64,000 nt of DNA from Gilvimarinus japonicus. Its GTDB lineage: Bacteria; Pseudomonadota; Gammaproteobacteria; Pseudomonadales; Cellvibrionaceae. This document shows, piece by piece, positions 8,390-15,112 of the stretch; positions within the stretch are counted from its first letter, which is position 1, and the number at the start of each line of letters is the position of its first letter. The notes beneath the pieces were generated by a model. It was not told the DNA's origin. It worked only from the letters and a program-made list of their open reading frames with translations, and did no database searches. The DNA lies in the NCBI RefSeq assembly GCF_042847215.1, contig NZ_AP031500.1:1116001-1180000 (forward strand). The letters are read 5' to 3'. A program made the translations under genes and the position numbers.

Positions 8390-8575
8390 GCGGTCGAAGA
8401 TGATGGCTGAATTTAGCTTAGGACACCGGTTGGTGTTGACGCTGTTAAGCGTCGTTAGGTTCGGCGGGTCATTTCACGCTGATCAAAGCTAGAGGTCGAC
8501 GTGTTAGTTGTTCTCTAGTGTGTGGCTCTCCTTGGGTCGAGCCTTTCTTGCGAGTAAGGCTCGGCCTGTTTTTTT
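8390..8575 (+). ncRNA. candidate leader RNA / attenuator L1
   Basis: About 186 nt from the inferred start to the end of a U-tract. From 8484 onward it is homologous to 12787-12877 before the PL6 gene: both share AAGCTAGAGGTC, then TGTGGCTCT, then a terminator. In L1 the terminator stem is GGTCGAGCCTT (8535-8545) with AAGGCTCGGCC (8556-8566), followed by G and seven T. Its loop and many stem bases differ from the PL6 copy while pairing is kept. Just after -10 it also holds GACGC/GCGTC (8438-8453). No known riboswitch class is recognised. It could be an attenuated mRNA leader or the source of a small RNA. Confidence 0.5.
8535..8575 (+). terminator. leader terminator (attenuator) before the dehydrogenase gene
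   Basis: Eleven-base-pair stem with one G-U pair (8535-8545 with 8556-8566), 10-base loop, then T7 at 8569-8575. It lies 24 bases before the ATG of a short PL6-like reading frame, exactly the spacing seen between the matching terminator and the PL6 start. Confidence 0.75.
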
Positions 8576-8599
8576 GAGCGCAACAGTGGTGTGGGCGAT

Positions 8600-8713
8600 A
8601 TGAATAATAAGAACTTGGCTTTCTCGGTCATGATTTTCTTTTCCTTTGCTTCGAGCAGTGACAACAACGAATCACTTTGTGACGGATTTTTTCGAAAGAC
8701 GCCAAGTAGTTAA
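8600..8713 (+). pseudogene. PL6 signal-peptide-like remnant (or short leader peptide)
   Basis: A 37-codon frame, MNNKNLAFSVMIFFSFASSS followed by 17 residues and TAA. Its first residues MNNK and the hydrophobic stretch parallel the PL6 lyase start MNNKISIFSSVFLLSL. The surrounding DNA (GTGGTGTG..., ATGAATAATAA) is homologous to the PL6 translation start region too. I infer a duplication of the PL6 promoter, leader and 5' end whose coding part has decayed. It could still be translated as a leader peptide. The dehydrogenase gene follows 108 bases later with its own ribosome site. Confidence 0.45.
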
Positions 8714-8821
8714 AGGCCGGAATTCGTTAGCAATGGCTGCTCACAGTCACCTTAATTTCTGTGAGAGCTAAGTGTTCTACCTATTACATCGAGTTTGAAA
8801 AATACATTTAAGGAGTCAGAC

Positions 8822-9700
8822 ATGGCTAAACCTGTCGTTGGATTTATTGGCTTGGGCCTTATGGGCGGTAACATGGTTGAAAACCTGCAAAAGAAAGGTT
8901 TTGAGCCAATTGTAATGGACTTAAACAAAGACGCCGTAGATGCTGTTCTGGCTCGAGGTGCGAAAGAGGCTAAGTCAGCTAAAGAGTTGGCGCAAGCCAG
9001 TGACATCATCATGCTTTGTCTTACCACCTCTGACGTGGTTGAGAAGCTGATGTATGCCGATGACGGCATTCTAGCCGGCATTAAAGAGGGCGCTGTGGTG
9101 GTTGATTTTGGCACCTCGATCCCGGCGTCCACTCGTAAAATTGGCGCAGATTTGGCCAAAAAGGGTGCGGGTATGGTCGATGCACCCTTGGGTCGCACAC
9201 CGGCGCATGCAAAAGATGGCTTGCTTAATATTATGGCCTCTGGCGACAAAGCAACCTTCGAGAAGGTCAAGCCTGTGCTAGAGATGCAGGGAGAGAATGT
9301 GTTCTACCTGGGTGCGCTTGGCGCAGGTCATACCACTAAGTTGATCAATAACTTTATGGGTATGACGACGGTGTGTGCCATGTCGCAAGCGTTTGCAGTT
9401 GCCGACCGGGCAGGGGTTGATCGCCAGCAATTATTCGACATTATGTCGACCGGGCCGTCGAGCTCTCCTTTTATGCAGTTTTGCAAAAAGTACGCCGTAG
9501 ACGGTGTAAGCGATTTAGGTTTTTCAATCGCTAATGCTAATAAAGATCTGGGGTATTTTCTGGAGATGGTCAAAGATCTGAATACTAAAGCCCCGATCGC
9601 CGAGGGCACCTCATCGCACTTGCAGGCTGCATTTGATGCGGGAATGGGGGATGGCAATGTTCCCGAGATCTTCGATTACTTTGTCAAGTTAGAAAAGTAA
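8822..9700 (+). CDS. YihU/GarR-like beta-hydroxyacid dehydrogenase
   Basis: 292 residues. NAD(P)-binding GFIGLGLMGGNMVENL opens the protein; the catalytic-lysine motif KLINNFMG follows at about 174-181. In place of the usual DAPVSGG substrate loop it has DAPLGRTPAHAKDG, which resembles the DVPVGRTSANA loop I recall from the sulfolactaldehyde reductase YihU, so substrate is uncertain. In this locus it may reduce an aldehyde or keto acid made from alginate uronates (for example DEH or tartronate semialdehyde). ATG 8822 is preferred because AAGGAG ends 6 bases upstream; an in-frame TTG at 8795 is the alternative. It is expressed from P1 behind leader L1 and ended by a strong terminator. Confidence 0.82.
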   Translation: MAKPVVGFIGLGLMGGNMVENLQKKGFEPIVMDLNKDAVDAVLARGAKEAKSAKELAQASDIIMLCLTTSDVVEKLMYADDGILAGIKEGAVVVDFGTSIPASTRKIGADLAKKGAGMVDAPLGRTPAHAKDGLLNIMASGDKATFEKVKPVLEMQGENVFYLGALGAGHTTKLINNFMGMTTVCAMSQAFAVADRAGVDRQQLFDIMSTGPSSSPFMQFCKKYAVDGVSDLGFSIANANKDLGYFLEMVKDLNTKAPIAEGTSSHLQAAFDAGMGDGNVPEIFDYFVKLEK

Positions 9701-9714
9701 TTTGACGATACGTT

Positions 9715-9757
9715 AAAAAACCGCGCTTTGGTGCAACAGCCAAAGCGCGGTTTTTTT
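9715..9757 (+). terminator. strong intrinsic terminator
   Basis: AAAAAACCGCGCTTTGG (9715-9731) pairs with CCAAAGCGCGGTTTTTTT (9740-9757) around an 8-base loop, 14 bases after the dehydrogenase stop. The A- and T-tracts make it able to work on both strands. The following 300 bases (9758-10063) show nothing I recognise. Confidence 0.92.
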
Positions 9758-10063
9758 GTTTGTAGCTTTTCTCGCTTCAAATTGGCAAAGACTTGCGTTT
9801 TTTACGGCACCTTCCTGCTCATCTACCCCGCTAGCATTTACTTTTTGTTCGCATCTGTTGCGGGTATTAACCTTTATCATCTGCGCTGACTCGTGCGGTG
9901 GGCGACAAAATAAGCGAGCGCCCATGTAGCCTATTGCTCACCTGAGGGGGCAGTTTTGGGGGTAGGTCGTCTCGGTGCGCTACTGAGTGACGGTCAGGGG
10001 TGGGGGTAAAGGTTGTTAATGGACCGAGTATTTAGGAATGCTACCAGGTTTTTTCGAAGGCGT

Positions 10064-10108
10064 AAAAAAGCCGCCCGAGCCAATGCCAATGATTGATTCG
10101 AGCGGCTT
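10064..10108 (-). terminator. intrinsic terminator of the MFS gene
   Basis: Read on the minus strand, AAGCCGCTCGA pairs with TCGGGCGGCTT (one T-G pair) and is followed by TTTTT. It lies 39 bases past the MFS stop. A second perfect hairpin without a T-tract, GCGAGCTG/CAGCTCGC at 10117-10138, sits between stop and terminator. Confidence 0.8.
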
Positions 10109-10146
10109 AGGGGGGTGCGAGCTGCCTGATCAGCTCGCGGAACGTC

Positions 10147-11457
10147 CTAAGACTTACTTTTAGCCTTTAGCGGCTCAACGTTTGGAATTAGAATCCAAAC
10201 AGCGGCCAGAGCAATCAGCGCTAGAGAGGCGCCAATCACAAACGCAGGGGTGTAGTTGCCGCCTTGAGTTAGCCAAGGAACGAAAACAGTAAGCCCCCAC
10301 GCTGAAAACTTCGCCGCCATACCGGCAAAACCCGACAATGACCCCACAGACTTCTGGCTCAGCATATCAGCTGGCAGTGTTTGTACGCTGCTGATGGTGG
10401 TTTGGAAGCCGAAGAGAATAATCCCCATAAGCAATACCGCATTAACCGGACCGCCGGGGTTGGCCATTGCCAGTAGGCACGGCAGCATGAGTAAGCAGCC
10501 AAGGGTAATAACGAACTTGCGGGTTTTGTTGATTGTCCAGCCGGCATTGATTCGGTTTTGCGAGAGCAGGCCGCCAAACCAAGCGCCGAACATCGCGCCG
10601 ACATAGGGAACCCAGCCGTATAAGGCAATACCTTTAACGTCCATGTTGTACACTTCGGCAAGATACGTGGGTATCCAAAAAACAAACAGCCACCAAATTG
10701 GATCAATAGCGGCAGAGGCAATGATAACCCCCCAGCTTTGTTTGCGTGACAGCATTTCTTTGGTGTTGGGGGCGTATTCAGTTTCGACGTTATTATCGTC
10801 GGTCGCAGGCGTGGTTTTTTGCCCTGTCAGAATGTATTCGCGCTCGGCCTCGGTAATCCATGGATGGCTTTTGGGTGGTGCTTTTACCAAAACCAGCCAA
10901 GGAATTAACCATAGCAGGCCGAGACCGCCGACGATGACAAAGATCGCTTGCCAGCTGAAGTGGATCGCCAAGTAAGCGATAATCGGAATCGAAACCAAGC
11001 CGCCGATGGCCGCGCCCGAGTTAAAAATACCCTGAGCCAGGGCGCGCTCTTTGGCTGGAAACCATTCGGCATTGCCTTTGGCTGCACCGGGCCAGTTACC
11101 GGCCTCCGCTATCCCGAGTAGGCTGCGGAAAATGCTTAGGGAGACAACGCCTTGACCAAAAGCGTGCAGCGCGGTGGCAATGGACCAGGCCCCGATCGAA
11201 AGTGCAAAGCCGATGCGGGTGCCCACCCAGTCAAAAATTTTACCGAATATGGCCTGACCCAAAGCGTAAGCCAAAATGAAGAAGCCAGAGATTGTGCCGT
11301 AGATCGCTTTACGGCCATCGGCATCTAAGTCTGGGTATAGCTCTTCGCCCATGCTGGTGGCCCAGAGCACGTTCATCGTTTGGCGGTCAATATAGTTAAT
11401 AATGGTGGCTAGCGCGATCAGGGCAATCACCCACCATCGTAAATTTTTAACTTTCAT
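10147..11457 (-). CDS. MFS transporter, ACS family (hexuronate/ExuT-like)
   Basis: 436 residues with twelve predicted hydrophobic segments. It begins KNLRWWVIALIALATIINYIDRQTMNVLW, the anion:cation symporter family opening with the NYIDR motif, and carries GKIFDWVGTRIG in the first cytoplasmic loop, GIAEAGNWPGAAK in helix 4 and FNSGAAIGG. ExuT and related proteins carry hexuronates by H+ symport. In this setting it most likely imports unsaturated monouronate, DEH or small oligouronates from the periplasm after PL17 action. It is 60 bases downstream of the GntR-type regulator gene on the same strand, so both are probably one operon. Confidence 0.85.
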   Translation of the reverse strand: MKVKNLRWWVIALIALATIINYIDRQTMNVLWATSMGEELYPDLDADGRKAIYGTISGFFILAYALGQAIFGKIFDWVGTRIGFALSIGAWSIATALHAFGQGVVSLSIFRSLLGIAEAGNWPGAAKGNAEWFPAKERALAQGIFNSGAAIGGLVSIPIIAYLAIHFSWQAIFVIVGGLGLLWLIPWLVLVKAPPKSHPWITEAEREYILTGQKTTPATDDNNVETEYAPNTKEMLSRKQSWGVIIASAAIDPIWWLFVFWIPTYLAEVYNMDVKGIALYGWVPYVGAMFGAWFGGLLSQNRINAGWTINKTRKFVITLGCLLMLPCLLAMANPGGPVNAVLLMGIILFGFQTTISSVQTLPADMLSQKSVGSLSGFAGMAAKFSAWGLTVFVPWLTQGGNYTPAFVIGASLALIALAAVWILIPNVEPLKAKSKS

Positions 11458-11517
11458 TATTGTACTCCCTAAGAAGTTGTTTAACTGTGAGTTCGGTATT
11501 TATGGATAAAGGTTTAG

Positions 11518-12297
11518 TTATTGCTCGGGTGAATATTTAATTCTGCTTAGCGAGAATCTTTCTCGCCGTTCGGTTAGCTGCCGCTGGACTTCTTCGACGG
11601 CGCGCTGCTCTGTGGTTTCGAGCAGTGCATCAAGTGAGCGCGAAAAATGATTACGCATAGCGATACGGGCCGCGTGACAATCGCGGGCTCGCAAAGTGTT
11701 AAGTATGTCGCGGTGTTCCTCTACACGCTTGGAGCCATCGGTTCGGCAAACCGATTGGTGCGCTCTTTTTATGTCGGGTAGGTTGGCCTGGATATCCCAA
11801 AGGTGTTGAATAATGCTAATAAGCGGCCGGTTCTGGGTCGCGTCGGCAATAACCGAGTGAAATTTCTTGTCGGCAACTTCAGAGGTTAAGTTGCCGTTTT
11901 TGTTTTCCAGTACCATCTCCTCTAAAGCGGCTGCTAATTCGTCCAGTTCATCTTCGGTCATGGTAGAGGCTGCCAGGGCAGCAACTTCTGCTTCCACCAG
12001 CACCCGGGCTTCAGTAATCTCAAATGGGCTGTATTCGCGCGGGTTGAGGCTTTTTGTTTGCGACGACTTTAGTGCGTACACCCCAGAGCCGGTTCGCACT
12101 TCTACCAGGCCCATTACCTCTAAGGCGATTATAGCTTCGCGGATGGTTGGGCGGCTTACGCCGTACCGTTCTGATAGCTCTCGTTCTGGGGGCAGGCGAG
12201 CGCCGGCCGGGAATTCACCAGAATTCAGCGCCTGCAGAATTTTTTGTGCAACCTTGCGGTATGTGCGCTGGTTTTTTGTACCACTGGTTTTGCTCAT
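11518..12297 (-). CDS. GntR/FadR-family transcriptional regulator
   Basis: 259 residues. Residues 13-75 are a winged helix of GntR type (RLPPERELSERYGVSRPTIREAIIALEVMGLVEVRTGSGVYA). Residues about 90-230 form an FCD effector domain with the usual metal ligands in KFHSVIA, EEHRDIL and MRNHF. Members of this group (UxuR, ExuR, KdgR-like) respond to uronate breakdown products. It divides the alginate operons and most likely represses them until KDG or DEH accumulates. Matching half-sites ATTGGT/ACCAAT lie in its own upstream region and at other promoters in the locus, so autoregulation is inferred. It is followed by the MFS gene. Confidence 0.88.
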   Translation of the reverse strand: MSKTSGTKNQRTYRKVAQKILQALNSGEFPAGARLPPERELSERYGVSRPTIREAIIALEVMGLVEVRTGSGVYALKSSQTKSLNPREYSPFEITEARVLVEAEVAALAASTMTEDELDELAAALEEMVLENKNGNLTSEVADKKFHSVIADATQNRPLISIIQHLWDIQANLPDIKRAHQSVCRTDGSKRVEEHRDILNTLRARDCHAARIAMRNHFSRSLDALLETTEQRAVEEVQRQLTERRERFSLSRIKYSPEQ

Positions 12298-12338
12298 TGG
12301 CCGTCTCCCGCCTTCCAGCTTGATTATGTTATAGCTAT

Positions 12339-12375
12339 GTAACCAATCCTAACACGACTAAAGCTAATTGGTAAT
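12339..12375. promoter_or_regulatory. putative operator half-sites upstream of the GntR-type gene
   Basis: GTAACCAAT (12339-12347) and AATTGGTAAT (12366-12375) are inverted ACCAAT/ATTGGT elements 19 bases apart, 42-78 bases before the regulator start. The same half-sites occur at other promoters of the locus. Direct sequence observation; binding is inferred from UxuR-type operators, whose core is TTGGT...ACCAA. Confidence 0.45.
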
Positions 12376-12606
12376 GAGTTTTGGTAGACGATTTTGTTAT
12401 TGTTGTGTCGTAAACCATCCTTTGTGAGCTTTACATTTCCGGGCTAAAAGCTTTTATAGGCGGCTAAGCCGTTGTTATTGCCGCTAAAAACCTTACTGCC
12501 AACCACTAACCGCTGGGGGTGGCAGCAATTATTTGTTGTTCTGAGACACCCTTAATCCTGTGGGTTTTAGGTATAAGCTAGTTTGAACTCAATGTAAACC
12601 ATTTCT

Positions 12607-12650
12607 GTAATAATAATTGGTTGACACTATTGTTGTACCGCTGATAACCT
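12607..12650 (+). promoter_or_regulatory. alginate-locus promoter P2 (PL6 operon)
   Basis: TTGACA at 12621-12626 and TAACCT at 12645-12650, spacing 18. The 20 bases 12607-12626 are identical to P1. AACCA at 12597-12601 and TGGTT at 12618-12622 form an inverted pair across the -35 region, a plausible repressor site. It drives the PL6-PL17-cupin unit through leader L2. Confidence 0.7.
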
Positions 12651-12656
12651 GTGGTC

Positions 12657-12877
12657 AGAGTGGTCGAGAGGGGTGAATGTGGCAGTTTTGCGGTTTGTGA
12701 TGCCGCCCGATATGCGTCTGTTTGCCTTTGTAGGGCCGTTAATGAGTCCTAGTGTCGACCAAAATAAGTGGATATGAGCACCGGTCCCAAGCTAGAGGTC
12801 AGCGTTGCCGCTGGTTCCGATATGTGGCTCTACCATGGCCGGGCCTCCTTAATGATAGGAGGCCGGGTCGTTTTTTT
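12657..12877 (+). ncRNA. candidate leader RNA / attenuator L2
   Basis: About 220 nt from inferred transcription start to a T7 tract. The part from 12787 aligns with L1 (8484 onward): AAGCTAGAGGTC, TGTGGCTCT and a terminator whose stem GGCCTCCT (12842-12849) pairs with AGGAGGCC (12857-12864), extended by four more pairs after one mismatch. Paired bases differ between L1 and L2 at several positions with pairing kept, which supports selection on the RNA structure. No known riboswitch recognised. A terminator 24 bases before the lyase start codon would keep the operon off unless transcription reads through. Confidence 0.55.
12837..12877 (+). terminator. leader terminator (attenuator) before PL6
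   Basis: Stem 12837-12849 with 12857-12869, seven-base loop, then G and T7 at 12871-12877. It is located in the 5' leader, not after a gene, which points to conditional termination. Confidence 0.75.
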
Positions 12878-12901
12878 GAGCGAAATTGTGGTGTGATTGC
12901 T

Positions 12902-15112
12902 ATGAATAATAAAATTTCGATCTTTTCTAGTGTGTTTTTACTGTCTTTAGTCCCCGCGCTGTGTGCGGCAAAAGATTACCCTGTTGCTGATTTTTCTGAG
13001 TATCAGCAAGTGGTGGGTGACCTGGCGCCTGGCGATCGGATTTTGCTGCAGGACGGTGTTTGGCGTGATGTCGAATTTGTATTTACCGGTCGCGGAACGA
13101 AAGCGAAGCCTATTACATTGGCCGCCGCAAATCCCGGTAAGGCGATTATCAGTGGGCGCTCCAACCTGAAATTGGCGGGCGAATACTTGGTGGTTCGCGG
13201 ATTGGTTTTTAAAGACGGTTATACACCCTCCGATGCGGTCATATCCTTTCGCACCGATAAACCAGAAAATCCGTCGGATTACTCAACGATTGCCGTTAAT
13301 ACTCGTTTAACCGAAGTGGTAATCGACGACTTTAGCAACCCTGATCGTTATGAGACCGATTACTGGCTGAGTGTCTACGGCAAAAATAACCGTATCGATC
13401 ACAACCATTTTAGCTTTAAGCGCAATAAAGGTGTGACCATGGCGGTGCGGCTCGATACCGAGCACAGCCAAGAAAATCGCCATGTCATTGAGTACAACTA
13501 TTTTGGTCCGCGACCGGTGTTGGGTTCCAATGGTGGCGAGACACTGCGGATCGGCACTAGTCACTATTCCTTAAGTGATTCTTTGACGACTGTGGCTCAT
13601 AACTACTTTGACCATTGCGACGGTGAAGTCGAAATTGTATCCAATAAATCTGGCAAAAATACCATTAAGAATAATGTGTTTTTCGAGTCCAGAGGCACAC
13701 TTACCTTACGTCACGGTAACGGTAACTTAGTCGAAGGCAACGCCTTTATCGGTAATGGCGTCGATCATACCGGTGGTATTCGCGTCATTAATGCCGATCA
13801 AGTGATTAAAAATAATTATCTATCAGGGCTGACCGGTTCGCGCTTTGGTGGCGGTTTAGTGGTGATGAACGGTGTGCCTAACTCGCCTATTAATCGCTAT
13901 CACCAGGTAGATAATGCGCTAATCACTGGCAACACACTCGTCAATGTCGAACGTATTATCTTTGGCGCCGGGAGCGATGAAGAGCGCAGTGCTGCGCCGT
14001 CAAACAGCCGTTTTGTTAATAACACCATTGTTAATGACTCTAAAGAGTCACCTTTTGAGTTGCACGACAGTGTAAAAGGCATCGATTTTAGCGGCAATAA
14101 AGTTAACTTTGCGGTGGGCGACGAGTTGGCAGGTGGCTTTGAAAAGTCCAACAGCTTAAATGTGGCGGCGCCTCCATTACCGGTGACTAAAGAGCAAGTA
14201 GGTGTTTCTTGGTATCCAAAGTATCAGAAGTCGGATCGCTTTGCTGTTGCTAAAACGGTTAAGGTGAAGCCAGGTACAGACACTCTTACCGCAGCCTACA
14301 GTGAATTAGAGGGTGCGGCTGAGCTGGTGCTTGCCGAAGGTGACTACCATGTGGCAAAAACCATTTTGTTGGATAAACCTTTGATTATACGCGGGGCTGG
14401 TCAGGGGAAAACCCGACTGACCTTTGGCCGTAAGTCACTTATTGATTTGATGAATGGTAGCTCTGTTCGCCTGCAGGATCTGTCGATCAGTGGTGCGCGC
14501 GCCCCTGACGATAAGGCTAACGCTGTGATTCGCTCCGATAGCGCCCCAATGAACAAAAATTTTGCACTTGAGCTGTTGGGCGTCGAGGTCTCGGATTTAA
14601 ATATCAACAAAGATTTTGACGTTATCAAATTGCGCAAGAGCACGTTTGCCGATTATGTCTTAGTGAGTGACTCCAGCTTTAGCAATATAACAGGCTCAGT
14701 GTTAAAACTAGATTCCGAAAAAGACGATTATGGCATGTACAACGCTGAGTACATTACCGTGAAAAACAGCCAAGTAAGTAATGTTAATGGGGGTTTGATG
14801 ACGGTGTATCGAGGTGGTACCGATGAAAGTACTTTTGGTCCGCATGTAAATGTCGACCAGGTCACCGTAACCAAGTCTCCGGCTGCTGGCGCCAAAGGTA
14901 ACAGCATTTTGCTCCACGGTGTGCAGCGCGCCATGCTCCAGAATAGTCGCTTTGATAACAGCGCCCCCGTTTTGGTTCAGCACACGGTGGGCGGTCCTGT
15001 AATTCGGGTTAAAGATAACGACTACAACCATAAGCCGCTGTATCGGGTAGAGAGTATCGTGCCGGGTATGGAGTCGACGTTCACCGCTGACAACAATAAT
15101 TTTTCTGAGTAA
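12902..15112 (+). CDS. PL6 family alginate lyase, two-domain
   Basis: 736 residues from ATG 12902, whose product begins with a clear signal peptide (MNNKISIFSSVFLLSLVPALCAA). Residues about 25-450 form a right-handed parallel beta-helix of the chondroitinase-B/PL6 type. The catalytic pair is Lys249 in VSNKS and Arg270 in LTLRHGN, the same 21-residue spacing as in chondroitinase B and AlyGC. A second beta-helix-like domain follows (about 460-736), the layout of two-domain PL6 enzymes such as AlyGC, which act mainly exolytically on guluronate-rich alginate. A frame extension to 12752 has no ribosome site and would bury the signal peptide. Stop TAA is directly followed by the PL17 ATG. Probably periplasmic. 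Confidence 0.92.
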   Translation: MNNKISIFSSVFLLSLVPALCAAKDYPVADFSEYQQVVGDLAPGDRILLQDGVWRDVEFVFTGRGTKAKPITLAAANPGKAIISGRSNLKLAGEYLVVRGLVFKDGYTPSDAVISFRTDKPENPSDYSTIAVNTRLTEVVIDDFSNPDRYETDYWLSVYGKNNRIDHNHFSFKRNKGVTMAVRLDTEHSQENRHVIEYNYFGPRPVLGSNGGETLRIGTSHYSLSDSLTTVAHNYFDHCDGEVEIVSNKSGKNTIKNNVFFESRGTLTLRHGNGNLVEGNAFIGNGVDHTGGIRVINADQVIKNNYLSGLTGSRFGGGLVVMNGVPNSPINRYHQVDNALITGNTLVNVERIIFGAGSDEERSAAPSNSRFVNNTIVNDSKESPFELHDSVKGIDFSGNKVNFAVGDELAGGFEKSNSLNVAAPPLPVTKEQVGVSWYPKYQKSDRFAVAKTVKVKPGTDTLTAAYSELEGAAELVLAEGDYHVAKTILLDKPLIIRGAGQGKTRLTFGRKSLIDLMNGSSVRLQDLSISGARAPDDKANAVIRSDSAPMNKNFALELLGVEVSDLNINKDFDVIKLRKSTFADYVLVSDSSFSNITGSVLKLDSEKDDYGMYNAEYITVKNSQVSNVNGGLMTVYRGGTDESTFGPHVNVDQVTVTKSPAAGAKGNSILLHGVQRAMLQNSRFDNSAPVLVQHTVGGPVIRVKDNDYNHKPLYRVESIVPGMESTFTADNNNFSE

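Noticed and set aside
12752..12901. N-terminal extension of the PL6 frame by 50 codons
   Set aside because: It runs through the leader terminator, has no ribosome site and would bury a textbook signal peptide that starts at 12902.
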